Shown one piece after another: positions 24,760 to 32,441 of a stretch of 64,000 nt of DNA. The stretch comes from Actinospineispora acaciae DSM 45401 (GTDB lineage Bacteria; Actinomycetota; Actinomycetes; Mycobacteriales; Pseudonocardiaceae). Under the pieces are notes generated by a model. That model had not been told where the DNA came from and did no database searches. It saw only the letters and a program-made list of their open reading frames with translations. A program made the position numbers and the translations under genes. Each line of letters starts with the position of its first letter. Position 1 is the first letter of the stretch. The stretch lies in contig NZ_JIAI01000004.1 in assembly GCF_000620785.1 (NCBI RefSeq), forward strand, positions 496,001 to 560,000, in the 5' to 3' direction.

Positions 24760-25140
24760 ATGACTCAGTTCGGCCCGCATGACTTCCGGTCTCCCAGTCG
24801 CAGCAGCTCCGACCCCAACCGGACCTGCGTCGACCTGGCATGCGGTAGCGGCATCGTGGAGCTGCGAGACAGCAAGGTCGAGTTCGGCTCGGCAGCGGAT
24901 CATCGGCTTCGCTTCACCGACGACGAGTTCCACGTCTTCCAGCAGGGCTTGCGCCAGGGGCGAACCGACGGCCTGCCTCTCGTGATCACTGAGCGCGGGG
25001 ATGGCTGGTATGACTTCCGCCGTTCCACATCGGAAGTCGACGCACCTGCCCTCAGGTTCAACCAGGCCGAGGTCGATGCCTTCTACCATGATGTCCACGC
25101 TGGGCTCTACGAGGAGCGGATTCTGGCTGGCCGCTCGTGA
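24760..25140 (+). CDS. DUF397 protein partner of the XRE regulator
   Basis: From ATG 24760, 126 residues. The N-terminal half matches DUF397: SRSSSDPNRTCVDLACGSG, then VELRDSK and FTDDEFHVFQQGL. The family is usually 60-80 residues; here about 55 more residues follow with an unrelated sequence (GWYDFRRSTSEVDAPALRFN...), making this a longer than usual member. It is co-directional with the XRE/DUF5753 gene and probably forms a functional pair with it. Confidence 0.8.
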   Translation: MTQFGPHDFRSPSRSSSDPNRTCVDLACGSGIVELRDSKVEFGSAADHRLRFTDDEFHVFQQGLRQGRTDGLPLVITERGDGWYDFRRSTSEVDAPALRFNQAEVDAFYHDVHAGLYEERILAGRS

Positions 25141-25144
25141 TCGT

Positions 25145-25567
25145 CTAGTACATGCCCGACCCCCTTCGTGGGAGCTTGGCCGCCAGTCGTGCGGCTGTCG
25201 CGGTCAGGATGCGTGCGGCGGCTGAGTGGTCGTAGCCGCCGAAGTGTTCGGGCCGGCGAGCTGCCAGGTCGACGATCTGGTGCAGGGCTTCGCGTTCGTT
25301 CTTGGACAGCACCATCGACGTGGACAGCTTGCCGAGCATTCGGAACGCGGCCAGCTTGACGTTGCCGCTCAGGTGCTCGCGGGACTCGGAGGTCACGGTG
25401 AGCATGTGGTGCAGCAGGTTGCGTTCCGACCAGGACAGCGCCAGTCGGCATTCACCGGGACGCAGCCCTGCCGGGCCGCTGGCGCTGCTTGCCTGATCGC
25501 GTGCAAGCTGACGATCTTGCTGGCGTGGCGTCGTGTCGTCTGCGTTCTGGCGTACTCGCTGGTTCAC
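25145..25567 (-). CDS. Hypothetical protein at the left end of the prophage-like element
   Basis: 140 residues, mainly helical, with no family I recognise (core: LSWSERNLLHHMLTVTSESREHL and LSKNEREALHQIVDLAARRPEHF). It overlaps the excisionase-like gene by about 116 bases in another frame, so the true start may be further in. It ends 4 bases past the DUF397 gene stop on the opposite strand, which makes 25.14 kb a plausible left boundary of the element. Confidence 0.5.
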   Translation of the reverse strand: MNQRVRQNADDTTPRQQDRQLARDQASSASGPAGLRPGECRLALSWSERNLLHHMLTVTSESREHLSGNVKLAAFRMLGKLSTSMVLSKNEREALHQIVDLAARRPEHFGGYDHSAAARILTATAARLAAKLPRRGSGMY

Positions 25568-25829
25568 TCGTTCCTTCGCTGGGAGAGGGCGGGTCGTCGT
25601 CGTGGGACTCGTCGTCGCTTGCGTCGGTCGTGCGTATCTCGGCGAGGTCGTCCGGTGTGAGTCGTTGGCCGATGAGGGTCTCTAGCGCTGTGCGGGGGAT
25701 GCGGAGGGAACGGCCCACGCGGACGCCTCCGATGTCGCCGTGGTCGACCATCCGGTAGATGGTCATCTTGGACACCCGGAGGAAGGCGGCAACCTCGGTT
25801 GGGGTGAACATCAGCAGGTGGTGGCTCAT
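25452..25829 (-). CDS. Excisionase/MerR-like HTH protein
   Basis: 125 residues. The first 60 form a HTH_17-type excisionase fold: FTPTEVAAFLRVSKMTIYRMVDHGDIGGVRVGRSLRIPRTALETLI. The remainder is acidic then Ser/Pro/Arg-rich and may be out-of-frame noise, because it overlaps the next gene. Xis-like proteins direct excision with a tyrosine or serine integrase; no integrase is found in this window. It could also be a general HTH regulator. Confidence 0.72.
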   Translation of the reverse strand: MSHHLLMFTPTEVAAFLRVSKMTIYRMVDHGDIGGVRVGRSLRIPRTALETLIGQRLTPDDLAEIRTTDASDDESHDDDPPSPSEGTSEPASTPERRRHDATPARSSACTRSGKQRQRPGRAASR

Positions 25830-25993
25830 GATCGGGCCTCGCCTCGGTGGGGTGCGGTGGGAGCTGGGGCGAGGTCGTGGCCGGGGCTGCCGGACTGGGC
25901 GGTGGCGATCTTGCGAGCGGTCATAAGGGCTGGTCCTCGTCTTACGCCTGGGTGTTTGAATGGGGAGTCCTGGCGTGTGGTGGTTGACCTACG

Positions 25994-26683
25994 TCATGGG
26001 GACACCTCCTCGGTGAGTGGTGGGATGGGCACGGGGTTGCCGGCGATGGCGTTGGTGAGCCGGCCAAGGGAGTTGACGAACAGCCCGACGCTCTCGAAGT
26101 CGCTCTCGGGTCGGGTGACCACTGCCTGGACGGGTTCGCGTCGGACCCGGATCACGGTCCAGAGCAGGCCGTCGCGGGCGACGAGTTGCACGAGGCGCGC
26201 TTCCACGCGGCGCGGGTGCAGGCGTAGCGAGCCTGGTTGGAGCGCGCGCAGGGAGTCGGTGTCCATGTCGTCGGGGGTTGTCCATACCTCAGTGCGCAGG
26301 GCCAGGCCGTAGAAGTTCTGGCCGGCGTTGATCCCGTGGTAGGTGTCGGAGGTAGTGGGGAGTCCGAGGGTCGTGAGGATCCCGCGGCCGAGCTCGGCCT
26401 TGTCGGCGAGGAGGGCCAGGGCCTCGCCGACCTCCCCTCCGGTGTACCGGCGGGCTTGGGTGAGTTCGTGGTTGAGCCGGTGCGCGCGGCGGGCGGTGAC
26501 GTAGTGCTTGGTGGGGTGCGCGGCGACGTGGAATATCGTCGGATGAGATTCCGGTTTCGCGCCCCATCCGGCGCGGTGGGCTCGTTGTTCGATGCGTAGC
26601 AGGGTCATGCGGGTTCGAGCGGCAATTTGTTCGTGCAAGCAGATTTTGTTAGTTGCGTCTACTATTTCGTCTGGAAATTTCAC
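25994..26683 (-). CDS. Hypothetical protein, mobile-element associated
   Basis: 229 residues, basic, with no recognised domain. Helix-rich N-terminal half (ARTRMTLLRIEQRAHRAGW...ARRAHRLNHELTQARR) and a C-terminal half with strands (LWTVIRVRREPVQAVVTRPE). It lies between excisionase-like and Lsr2 genes on the same strand, which suggests it belongs to the element. 25830-25993 before it and 26684-26887 after it contain no supported gene. Confidence 0.5.
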   Translation of the reverse strand: MKFPDEIVDATNKICLHEQIAARTRMTLLRIEQRAHRAGWGAKPESHPTIFHVAAHPTKHYVTARRAHRLNHELTQARRYTGGEVGEALALLADKAELGRGILTTLGLPTTSDTYHGINAGQNFYGLALRTEVWTTPDDMDTDSLRALQPGSLRLHPRRVEARLVQLVARDGLLWTVIRVRREPVQAVVTRPESDFESVGLFVNSLGRLTNAIAGNPVPIPPLTEEVSP

Positions 26684-26887
26684 AGGTGTAACCGTCCTCT
26701 CCCCGTGATGGTGCGTCGGGCGTGTTCATCGGGGGTGTGACCTGTTCCCGTGTGCTGGTTCGTCGCCCGCCGCCGCGGTTCGGTGGGGTCGCGGTCCGGG
26801 GTCGTACGACCTCGTGAGGGTCCCGGCGCCCCGAGGCGGATCGCGTCGTGGAGCCTCGGGGATGGCGACGAGACGCGGGCGCTCGCG

Positions 26888-27358
26888 CTAGCCCAGGTTC
26901 TGGCTGAAGCTCGGCAGGAGCTGCGGCTCGGAGTGACCATTGGTGGTGTTGGTGTCGGTGTCGTTGCTGGTGGTGGCGGTGCTGGTGGTAGCGCTGGCGT
27001 GGTAGGCGTCGAGCACGTGGCCAGGGATGCGCCCTTTGGGGTTGATCTTCACGCCGCGGCGGGCGGCCCATGCGCGGATCGCTTGGTTCTGCTCCCGGTC
27101 GGTCACGGCCGGGCTCCGCTGGCCGGTCGGGGTGTTGAGTACGCGACGGGCGGCAGCGCGCCGGCGCCCTGTCTGAGGTCGGGCGGCTTGGATGTACTTC
27201 CTCATGATCGCGTCGAGTTCGGCGCGGTTGCTTTCGCTGAGGTCGATCTCGTAGTGGCGATGGTCAAGGCTGAACCGAGTGGTGCTCGTCGCTTCCACTT
27301 CTCGGCCGTGCTGCCGCTCGCGGTCGTCAATGAGGGTAATTGTCACGCGCTTAGCCAT
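26888..27358 (-). CDS. lsr2: Lsr2-family nucleoid-associated protein
   Basis: 156 residues. The N-terminal dimerisation domain opens MAKRVTITLIDD and has TTRFSLDHRHYEIDLSESNRAELD; the C-terminal AT-hook-like domain has IRAWAARRGVKINPKGRIPG, where the RGR motif of Lsr2 appears as KGR. A Thr/Asn-rich tail of about 35 residues is extra. Host Lsr2 is about 110 residues, so this is probably an element-borne paralogue. Lsr2 binds AT-rich DNA and silences foreign genes; phage copies are thought to help lysogeny or counter host silencing. Confidence 0.88.
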   Translation of the reverse strand: MAKRVTITLIDDRERQHGREVEATSTTRFSLDHRHYEIDLSESNRAELDAIMRKYIQAARPQTGRRRAAARRVLNTPTGQRSPAVTDREQNQAIRAWAARRGVKINPKGRIPGHVLDAYHASATTSTATTSNDTDTNTTNGHSEPQLLPSFSQNLG

Positions 27359-27372
27359 TTTTGCCGCTTTCT

Positions 27373-27732
27373 TTATCGTGTGGGGCGTGACCGCTCGACG
27401 GGAGTCGGGCGGGAATCCAAAATGGGGTTTCGTTCCCGGACTTGAATAAGCACTGTCTGCGTGTTCACGGAGAGGACCATGCCGTCCTCGATGGGGTCCC
27501 CGGCGGGACGCCAGGCGACGAAGCGCTCACGCCGGTCGGCGGCGCCGAACTCGCCGATGCTGTATTTCACGGCGTGGGTTCGTCCATCCGAATATCGGAC
27601 GGTGCCGTGTGAGTTCTGCACCTGCGTGGGCGTCTCTGATGGGCGTTGCCGCTGGTCATTGGCGGTGTCCGGCCTAGTGGGGATGCGACGGTTGAACAGC
27701 GATGTACGTCGGGGTGCGCGGTGACGGGCCAT
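27373..27732 (-). CDS. Hypothetical small basic protein upstream of lsr2
   Basis: About 119 residues from ATG 27732, 11 bases after AGGAGG. The first 50 residues are Arg/Thr/Pro-rich and the second half looks like a small beta domain (KYSIGEFGAADRRERFVAWRPAGDPIEDGMVLSVNTQTVL...). No family recognised. It lies 14 bases upstream of lsr2, so the two are probably cotranscribed. Confidence 0.5.
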   Translation of the reverse strand: MARHRAPRRTSLFNRRIPTRPDTANDQRQRPSETPTQVQNSHGTVRYSDGRTHAVKYSIGEFGAADRRERFVAWRPAGDPIEDGMVLSVNTQTVLIQVRERNPILDSRPTPVERSRPTR

Positions 27733-27744
27733 GGTTACCCGCAT

Positions 27745-28163
27745 ACCTCCTGAGCCGTTTCGGTCGCGTCAGAGAGTCCTCTGGCGCATCGCCCCGGCCG
27801 ACGTTTGCGGTCGGGTCATCACACCCTGCGCGCGATGAGATGCACCGCATCGTTCTCGGCTATCTCACACGGTGTCCAAGCAACACGCATAGTCCCACGG
27901 TGCAATTTAACCAAATGGGTGACCCCGCCATTTGCTGAAACGCCAACGGATAGAGGATACCGATTGGGAATAGAAGTAGTTCGTTGTCGAATCATGTGCC
28001 GCTTGTTTTTACTGTTCCAACTGTTGCCGCAACGCGCCGACTGTGGCGTATGTGATCAGCGCGGGGTATCGCCGGGCGTTCGCTGGTTGGCCCGAGAGGC
28101 TAACGCAGGGTTGGATCCTCTGGCGGGTTGCCCAGATCAACCCAGCAGGTGAACACACGAAAG
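27745..28163. other. Gene-poor junction between the lsr2 group and the phage late genes
   Basis: About 420 bases without a supported gene, lower in GC than the flanks. It should hold the promoter of the lsr2 operon. Short open frames on both strands here lack ribosome binding sites and recognisable domains. It is a candidate place for an old recombination join between the left genes and the late module. Confidence 0.3.
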
Positions 28164-28213
28164 ACCGCCCCCCGACCGTGCCTCGATGTGGAGGCAGGCG
28201 GTCGGGGGGCGGT
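28164..28213 (-). terminator. Very strong hairpin at the end of the phage late operon
   Basis: A perfect 15-bp stem ACCGCCCCCCGACCG / CGGTCGGGGGGCGGT encloses a further GCCTC/GAGGC pairing. It lies 208 bases after the tail-spike stop on the minus strand and is followed by CTTTCG, so it could end late transcription. The 28214-28420 stretch between the spike gene and the stem has no supported gene. Confidence 0.65.
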
Positions 28214-28420
28214 ATGAGGTGGGGGGTTGGCGCTGGTCGTGAAGGTCCAGGTCGGCAGGCAAGTTGAGGTAGTTGATGTGCGCGGTACGGGCTTGGTTGG
28301 CGGCGTTGGCGGGCCGGTGGGCCACGGGGTGGTTCTGGCGGTCCACTGGACGGTCGCCGGCTGTGGCTGCGGGCCGATTGCGGCCCTGGGGACGGTCCCG
28401 GTGTGCGCCAGCGGGGTGTG

Positions 28421-29461
28421 CTAGCTGAAGAAGGCGGCCCAGGGGTTGGTCGTGCCCGTGCCGGAGGGCCAGGGCTCGGCGGTGTAGTAGCTCGATGCTG
28501 GGCTGGGGGTGAAGGTGGGTGCGGTGTAGGTGCTGGGGTTGAGGTTGCCGTAGTTGGCCAGCCAGCCACCGCCGACCTGGTCCTTGGTGCCGGAGAAGTC
28601 GCTGTAGACATGCATGCCGTCGGGTGCGTCGCTTTGGGAGCCGACGCCGGAGAGGTTCAGGCTGGTGGCGCTGCCGGCCTTGAGGTAGACGTTGCGCCCG
28701 TAGACCACGCCGCCGATCGCGGCGGTGTCGTAGCACTTGAACCCGTAGCCGGGAGCGCTGTAGATGGTGCAGCCCTCGAAGTAGACGTAGTCGCCGCGCG
28801 TGTAGCAGCCGGTGTCGCCGAACTGGTTGCCGTAGGCGGGGGCATTGCCGAGCCGGTGGTCGACCTCGCAGCCGACCAGGTGGACGTAGCGGGAGCCTTC
28901 CTTGATGTCCCAGCCGTCGCCGTAGGTGCGCCACGCCTTGCAGTTGGTGAACTTGATGTACTGGGTGGCGTCGGGGCTGGCGGGGTCGGGCCAGTTCGAG
29001 CTGGCGTCGCCGACGTAGTAGCCCTCGCCGAACACGCCGTCGGTGGCCGCGATGCCGGTGTCGTGTACGGCGCAGTTGCTCAGGTACAGGTGGTGGGAGT
29101 TCGAGCGGAACTTCCAGCCCTCGTCCTTGGTGGTGTGGACCTCGACGAGCTTGAACGCGGTGTGGGTGGTGGTGTCGGCGACGATGCCTTTGGCGGCGTC
29201 GTGGACGGTGAAGTCTCGGAATCCCCAGTAGGAGCAGCGGTCGAGCCACAGGCCGTACTCGGTGTTGCCGGCGGCGGCGCCTCCTTCGGAGTGGATACGG
29301 CCGGTGCCGTTGGAGTACAGCTCGCAGAACGCGGTGTCGGTGCCGGAGTTGGTGATGCGTTGGGCGGGGTGCTCGCCGGTGAAGAACACCTTGTCCCCCG
29401 GCGCGGCGGCCGCGATGGCGCCGGCGAGGTTGTCCAGCGGGCCGACGACCAGGGTGGTCAC
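28421..29461 (-). CDS. Right-handed beta-helix tail spike/appendage protein
   Basis: 346 residues. The sequence shows the repeating strand pattern of pectate-lyase-like parallel beta-helices (for example YWGFRDFTVHDAAKG, HHLYLSNCAVHDTG, YIKFTNCKAWRTYGDGW, YVHLVGCEVDH, YVYFEGCTIYSAPGYGFKCYD), each rung about 22-30 residues. It would be an extracellular, capsular or cell-wall glycan-binding or -cleaving tail protein. It is the last late gene before the large hairpin. Cell-surface target unknown. Confidence 0.85.
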   Translation of the reverse strand: MTTLVVGPLDNLAGAIAAAAPGDKVFFTGEHPAQRITNSGTDTAFCELYSNGTGRIHSEGGAAAGNTEYGLWLDRCSYWGFRDFTVHDAAKGIVADTTTHTAFKLVEVHTTKDEGWKFRSNSHHLYLSNCAVHDTGIAATDGVFGEGYYVGDASSNWPDPASPDATQYIKFTNCKAWRTYGDGWDIKEGSRYVHLVGCEVDHRLGNAPAYGNQFGDTGCYTRGDYVYFEGCTIYSAPGYGFKCYDTAAIGGVVYGRNVYLKAGSATSLNLSGVGSQSDAPDGMHVYSDFSGTKDQVGGGWLANYGNLNPSTYTAPTFTPSPASSYYTAEPWPSGTGTTNPWAAFFS

Positions 29462-29471
29462 TGCTGGGCCT

Positions 29472-29996
29472 TCATTGCTGGGCGGTGGCGACGGTGATGG
29501 TCCAGCCGTCGGCGGCCTCGTAGATCATGCCGATGTCCGCGCGCTTGCCGGTGGCGGGAGCGATGGAGGTTCCGACTCCGGTGGACTTCTTGAACCCGGC
29601 GCCGAAGCTGACGGTGCGGGCGGCGCCAGAGGCGATGGCACGGAACCAGACGCGCTGGCCTTCGGTGGCGTTGGTCGGCGGGTTCAGGGTGAGGTTGCCG
29701 GTCAGGGTGCACACGAAGTAGTTCCCACTGCTCGCGTTGGGCGCCACCGTGGCGGCGTAGGCGAGGGTGACCGGTGGGTTCGGCACGAGCGGCGCGGGGT
29801 GGGTGTGGCCGGCCGGGGCGGCTCCGATGGCGGCCGGGGTGATCGTGCGCGGGCCGTACCGGCCGCCGGAGGCCACCCACAGGATCGCTTGCCCGTCGCT
29901 GGGTGCGGTGGTGTCGTCGTAGTCCTGGGCGCCGCGGATGCGCGCGAGGCCGAGGGTGCCCACCTGCTCCCACGAGCTGGCCGAAGGCGTCGACAT
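29472..29996 (-). CDS. Phage tail fibre/baseplate-associated protein
   Basis: 174 residues. It begins with SSWEQVGTLGLARIRGAQDYDDTTAPSDGQAILWVAS and has GHTHPAPLVPNPPVTLAYAATVAPNAS, typical of short actinophage tail appendage proteins with a beta-rich C-terminal part. It shares its opening pattern (SxWxxVGTL) with the collagen-like fibre upstream (ATAWQEIGDL). Exact role unknown. Confidence 0.7.
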   Translation of the reverse strand: MSTPSASSWEQVGTLGLARIRGAQDYDDTTAPSDGQAILWVASGGRYGPRTITPAAIGAAPAGHTHPAPLVPNPPVTLAYAATVAPNASSGNYFVCTLTGNLTLNPPTNATEGQRVWFRAIASGAARTVSFGAGFKKSTGVGTSIAPATGKRADIGMIYEAADGWTITVATAQQ

Positions 29997-30003
29997 GGCG
30001 GCG

Positions 30004-30642
30004 TCAGGCGATGGCGCGCAGGAGCTTGCCGTCGCCGCCGATGGCGATGGTGCCCACGCGGTAGCCGGAGGCGGCCGGGACCGATCCGGCGGGGTAGGCG
30101 ATCACGTCGGTGCCGCGCTCGCCGGGTGCGCCGTCGGCGCCGTTGGTGCCGGGCGCGCCGTCTGCGCCCTTGACCACACCCACGTCGGCCGGGCCGGTGT
30201 CGGACCAGGTGAGCACGAGGTGGCCGGCGGCGTCGACCGTCGCGGCGGTGACCCCTCGGCCCGGAGCGCCCTGCGGGCCGGTGTCACCGGTCGCGCCGCG
30301 GATGGCGCCGACATCGGTCCACCCGTCCACACCCGCGCCGCCGCCGTCAGCCTCGAACACGTAGAGGTGTCCGTTGGCCTGCACGTAGCGGGCTTCGCCG
30401 TAGGGGGCGGTGGCGGGCAGGTCGGCCACGGTGGGCACGGAGGACTCGAAGTCGATACCGCCGCCGCGTTCGCCCTTGGCGCGGCCGGCGTTGATCTGCT
30501 CCCCGGTGGACAGGGTGACGATCAGGTCGCCGCTGGTGTTGATCGCCGCCCCGGTGATCGAGGTACCTGGTGCGCCCTGCGCGCCGGCCGGCCCAGTGAG
30601 GTCGCCGATCTCCTGCCAGGCGGTCGCCTGCGGCGTGGTCAT
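30004..30642 (-). CDS. Collagen-like phage tail fibre protein
   Basis: 212 residues with Gly-X-Y triplet runs: GPAGAQGAPG near the start, GATGDTGPQGAPGRG in the middle and GADGAPGTNGADGAPGERG toward the end, separated by short beta segments. Such repeats trimerise and form thin fibres for host attachment. Its ATG overlaps the stop of the gene upstream. Confidence 0.85.
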   Translation of the reverse strand: MTTPQATAWQEIGDLTGPAGAQGAPGTSITGAAINTSGDLIVTLSTGEQINAGRAKGERGGGIDFESSVPTVADLPATAPYGEARYVQANGHLYVFEADGGGAGVDGWTDVGAIRGATGDTGPQGAPGRGVTAATVDAAGHLVLTWSDTGPADVGVVKGADGAPGTNGADGAPGERGTDVIAYPAGSVPAASGYRVGTIAIGGDGKLLRAIA

Positions 30643-30959
30643 ACGAGGCTCGTCCTCTCGTTGCGGTAGATCCGGCCGTTGGTGACATCGACGTGCACCG
30701 CCCCATCCGGGGCGGCGTCAGCGGGGGCGCCGGCCGCGTAGCGCACCTGGTCGCCCCACCGCCGCTCGACGGGCAGGGTCTCCAGGCGCCAGATGCCGTC
30801 CGGCTGGCGACGCAGCACCGTGGGCGCGTTGTCGGGGGCGCCGGTGGTGTCGACATCGGCGAGGTCGTTGAGGTAGGTCGGGCGCGACGCCCCGGTGATC
30901 GGCACCGCGACCGGGCCGGCCGAGCTGGTGATGCGGATGATGCGCACCGGGGTGGTCAC
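30639..30959 (-). CDS. Small phage tail-region protein
   Basis: 106 residues from GTG 30959, which overlaps the preceding stop as GTGA. Sequence features: PTYLNDLADVDTTGAPDNAPTVLRRQPDGIWRLETLP, a pattern common to fibre-adaptor proteins, and a C-terminal VHVDVTNGRIYRNERTSLV. Probably part of the fibre assembly. Confidence 0.7.
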   Translation of the reverse strand: MTTPVRIIRITSSAGPVAVPITGASRPTYLNDLADVDTTGAPDNAPTVLRRQPDGIWRLETLPVERRWGDQVRYAAGAPADAAPDGAVHVDVTNGRIYRNERTSLV

Positions 30960-31363
30960 CGGGTGACCTCCGGAGCTACCCGCACGGCGCTTTCCTCCAC
31001 CACCGCCCACACCATGTCGGGGTTCACGGTGTCGGTGACCTCCAGGTCGTAGACCCCGACGCGCCAGCTCCACGCGGCGGACTCGCGCGGGGTGACCGTG
31101 AGCGCGATGGCGGCGGTGCGCACCACCAGCTCGGCGCCGTCGGCGAGGGTGACGGTGACCGGCGTGTCCTCGCGGATGTCGATGTTGCCGCGTTCGGAGC
31201 TCCACTCGTGGAGCACCTGGGCATCCTGGGCGGTCGGGCGTATCTGGGCTCGGGCGGTCTTGCCGGCCAGGCTGACCGGGGTGTTGCCCTCGCCGATCAG
31301 TGCCCAGGTCGGGCCGACCCAGCTCTTGCCCTGCGGGATCACCAGGTCTTCGCGCACCGCCAT
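30956..31363 (-). CDS. Small phage baseplate-region protein
   Basis: 135 residues, mostly beta: LVIPQGKSWVGPTWALIGEGNTPVSLAGKTARAQIRP, then VTVTLADGAELVVR and WSWRVGVYDLEVTD. This pattern is frequent in short proteins near tail fibres of actinophages that look like immunoglobulin-like adaptors. Function unproven. Confidence 0.7.
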   Translation of the reverse strand: MAVREDLVIPQGKSWVGPTWALIGEGNTPVSLAGKTARAQIRPTAQDAQVLHEWSSERGNIDIREDTPVTVTLADGAELVVRTAAIALTVTPRESAAWSWRVGVYDLEVTDTVNPDMVWAVVEESAVRVAPEVTR

Positions 31364-31379
31364 CAGGGTCGTCCTGTCC

Positions 31380-31679
31380 TCACTGCTGGCCTCCGGGGCC
31401 GGACTTGGGGGTCAACAGCACCGCGACCGGCACCCGCGCGTCCGTGCCGGTGTCGGTGCTGGGCAGGTGCGCGTTCGGGGTGACCCGCGACCGGGTGATG
31501 GCGGTGATCGCGGTGCTGACCAGGAAGGCGAGCACGGTGCCCAGCGCGGCGAGCACGGTGTCATCGAGCTTCAGCCAGCCCACGGTGACCAGCGCGGCCA
31601 GCACCGTGCGGATGGCGTCGGCAGTGACCACCGGTTCGGCGCCGCGAGCCGGGCGGGAGCTGTGCTCGGGCATCAGCAT
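31380..31679 (-). CDS. Phage membrane protein, candidate holin
   Basis: 99 residues with one or two hydrophobic segments (IRTVLAALVTVGWLKLDDTVLAALGTVLAFLVSTAITAI) and a Pro/Thr-rich tail. Size, membrane segments and position 3 genes downstream of the endolysin support a holin or lysis-timing role, but two neighbouring membrane proteins are equally good candidates. Confidence 0.65.
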   Translation of the reverse strand: MLMPEHSSRPARGAEPVVTADAIRTVLAALVTVGWLKLDDTVLAALGTVLAFLVSTAITAITRSRVTPNAHLPSTDTGTDARVPVAVLLTPKSGPGGQQ

Positions 31680-32182
31680 CGGGGCAGCGGGGGCAGTGGG
31701 TTGTCGCCGCGCTGCCGGTCGGCCTGGGCCAGCACGTCGAGATACGCCCGGTAGGCGGCGTTGACCGAGGCTTTGGTGCGCTCGGGAGCGAAGCTGGCCG
31801 CGAGGAGCTTGCGCTGACCCTCCCGTTCCAGGGCGGCGGCCTTGTGGAGTTCGTCCTGGGCCTCGACCACGGCGGTGTTGTAGGCGTTCTGGCAGGTGAC
31901 GGCCGCCTGCTGCCGGTCGAGGAGGTGCTGCTGCCCGGAGATGTGCACGGCGGTGACGGTGACCGACGCGATCGCCAGGACGACCAGCGCGACACCCGCT
32001 ATCGAGTCATGGCGGCGCTGCCGGGTGCGGGCGCCCCGGGTGGTCGGGGTGTCGTGGGGTTGGGTGGTGGTGTCAGGCACGGGTGTCTCCGGGAGAGGGA
32101 TGCGGCCGGCGCGGCCGAGGACGTAGCCGACGATCAGGCCGGCGATCGACCACAGGCACGAGAGCAGGACGTGGCTGGTCAC
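31673..32182 (-). CDS. Phage membrane protein near the lysis genes
   Basis: 169 residues from GTG 32182 (GTGA overlap with the previous gene). Two membrane segments: LLSCLWSIAGLIVGYVLG at the N-terminus and IAGVALVVLAIASVTVTAVHI at about 61-81. A long helical, coiled-coil-like C-terminal domain follows (about 85-160). This topology fits an LydB/Rz-like spanin or lysis regulator; unproven. Confidence 0.65.
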   Translation of the reverse strand: MTSHVLLSCLWSIAGLIVGYVLGRAGRIPLPETPVPDTTTQPHDTPTTRGARTRQRRHDSIAGVALVVLAIASVTVTAVHISGQQHLLDRQQAAVTCQNAYNTAVVEAQDELHKAAALEREGQRKLLAASFAPERTKASVNAAYRAYLDVLAQADRQRGDNPLPPLPRC

Positions 32183-32439
32183 CGCTGTTCCTCCTCGTCC
32201 GGGGAGGCCGGCGGGGGTGGTCGTCGCAGGGCGGCCAGGAGCCGGGCCAGCAGCCCAGGCCCGGCCTCGTCGTCGCGTTGCTTGAGGGCGAGCGCGCCGC
32301 CGACGACGGTCATGAAGACGAACGACAGGGTCGTGTCGGAGTGGTAGCTGGGCAGGAACACGCTGGCGACGAAGTTGCCGGCCCACACCAGGCTGACCAG
32401 CACGACGATGGAGTAGGCCAGCGGCGCGGGGAGCTTCAT
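32179..32439 (-). CDS. Small phage membrane protein, candidate holin
   Basis: 86 residues with an N-terminal hydrophobic segment (YSIVVLVSLVWAGNFVASVFL) and a second (LSFVFMTVVGGALAL), then an Arg/Pro/Glu tail. Two membrane spans, a highly charged end and position directly after the endolysin gene are what a class II holin looks like. Confidence 0.7.
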   Translation of the reverse strand: MKLPAPLAYSIVVLVSLVWAGNFVASVFLPSYHSDTTLSFVFMTVVGGALALKQRDDEAGPGLLARLLAALRRPPPPASPDEEEQR

Positions 32440-32441
32440 GG

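Noticed and set aside
25452..25829. Integrase for the prophage
   Set aside because: Only an excisionase-like HTH is present; no R...HxRH...Y or serine recombinase motif was found in any frame.
28137..29249. Second minus-strand frame within the tail-spike gene
   Set aside because: His/Arg/Gln-rich shift of the beta-helix frame; the beta-helix reading has regular rungs.
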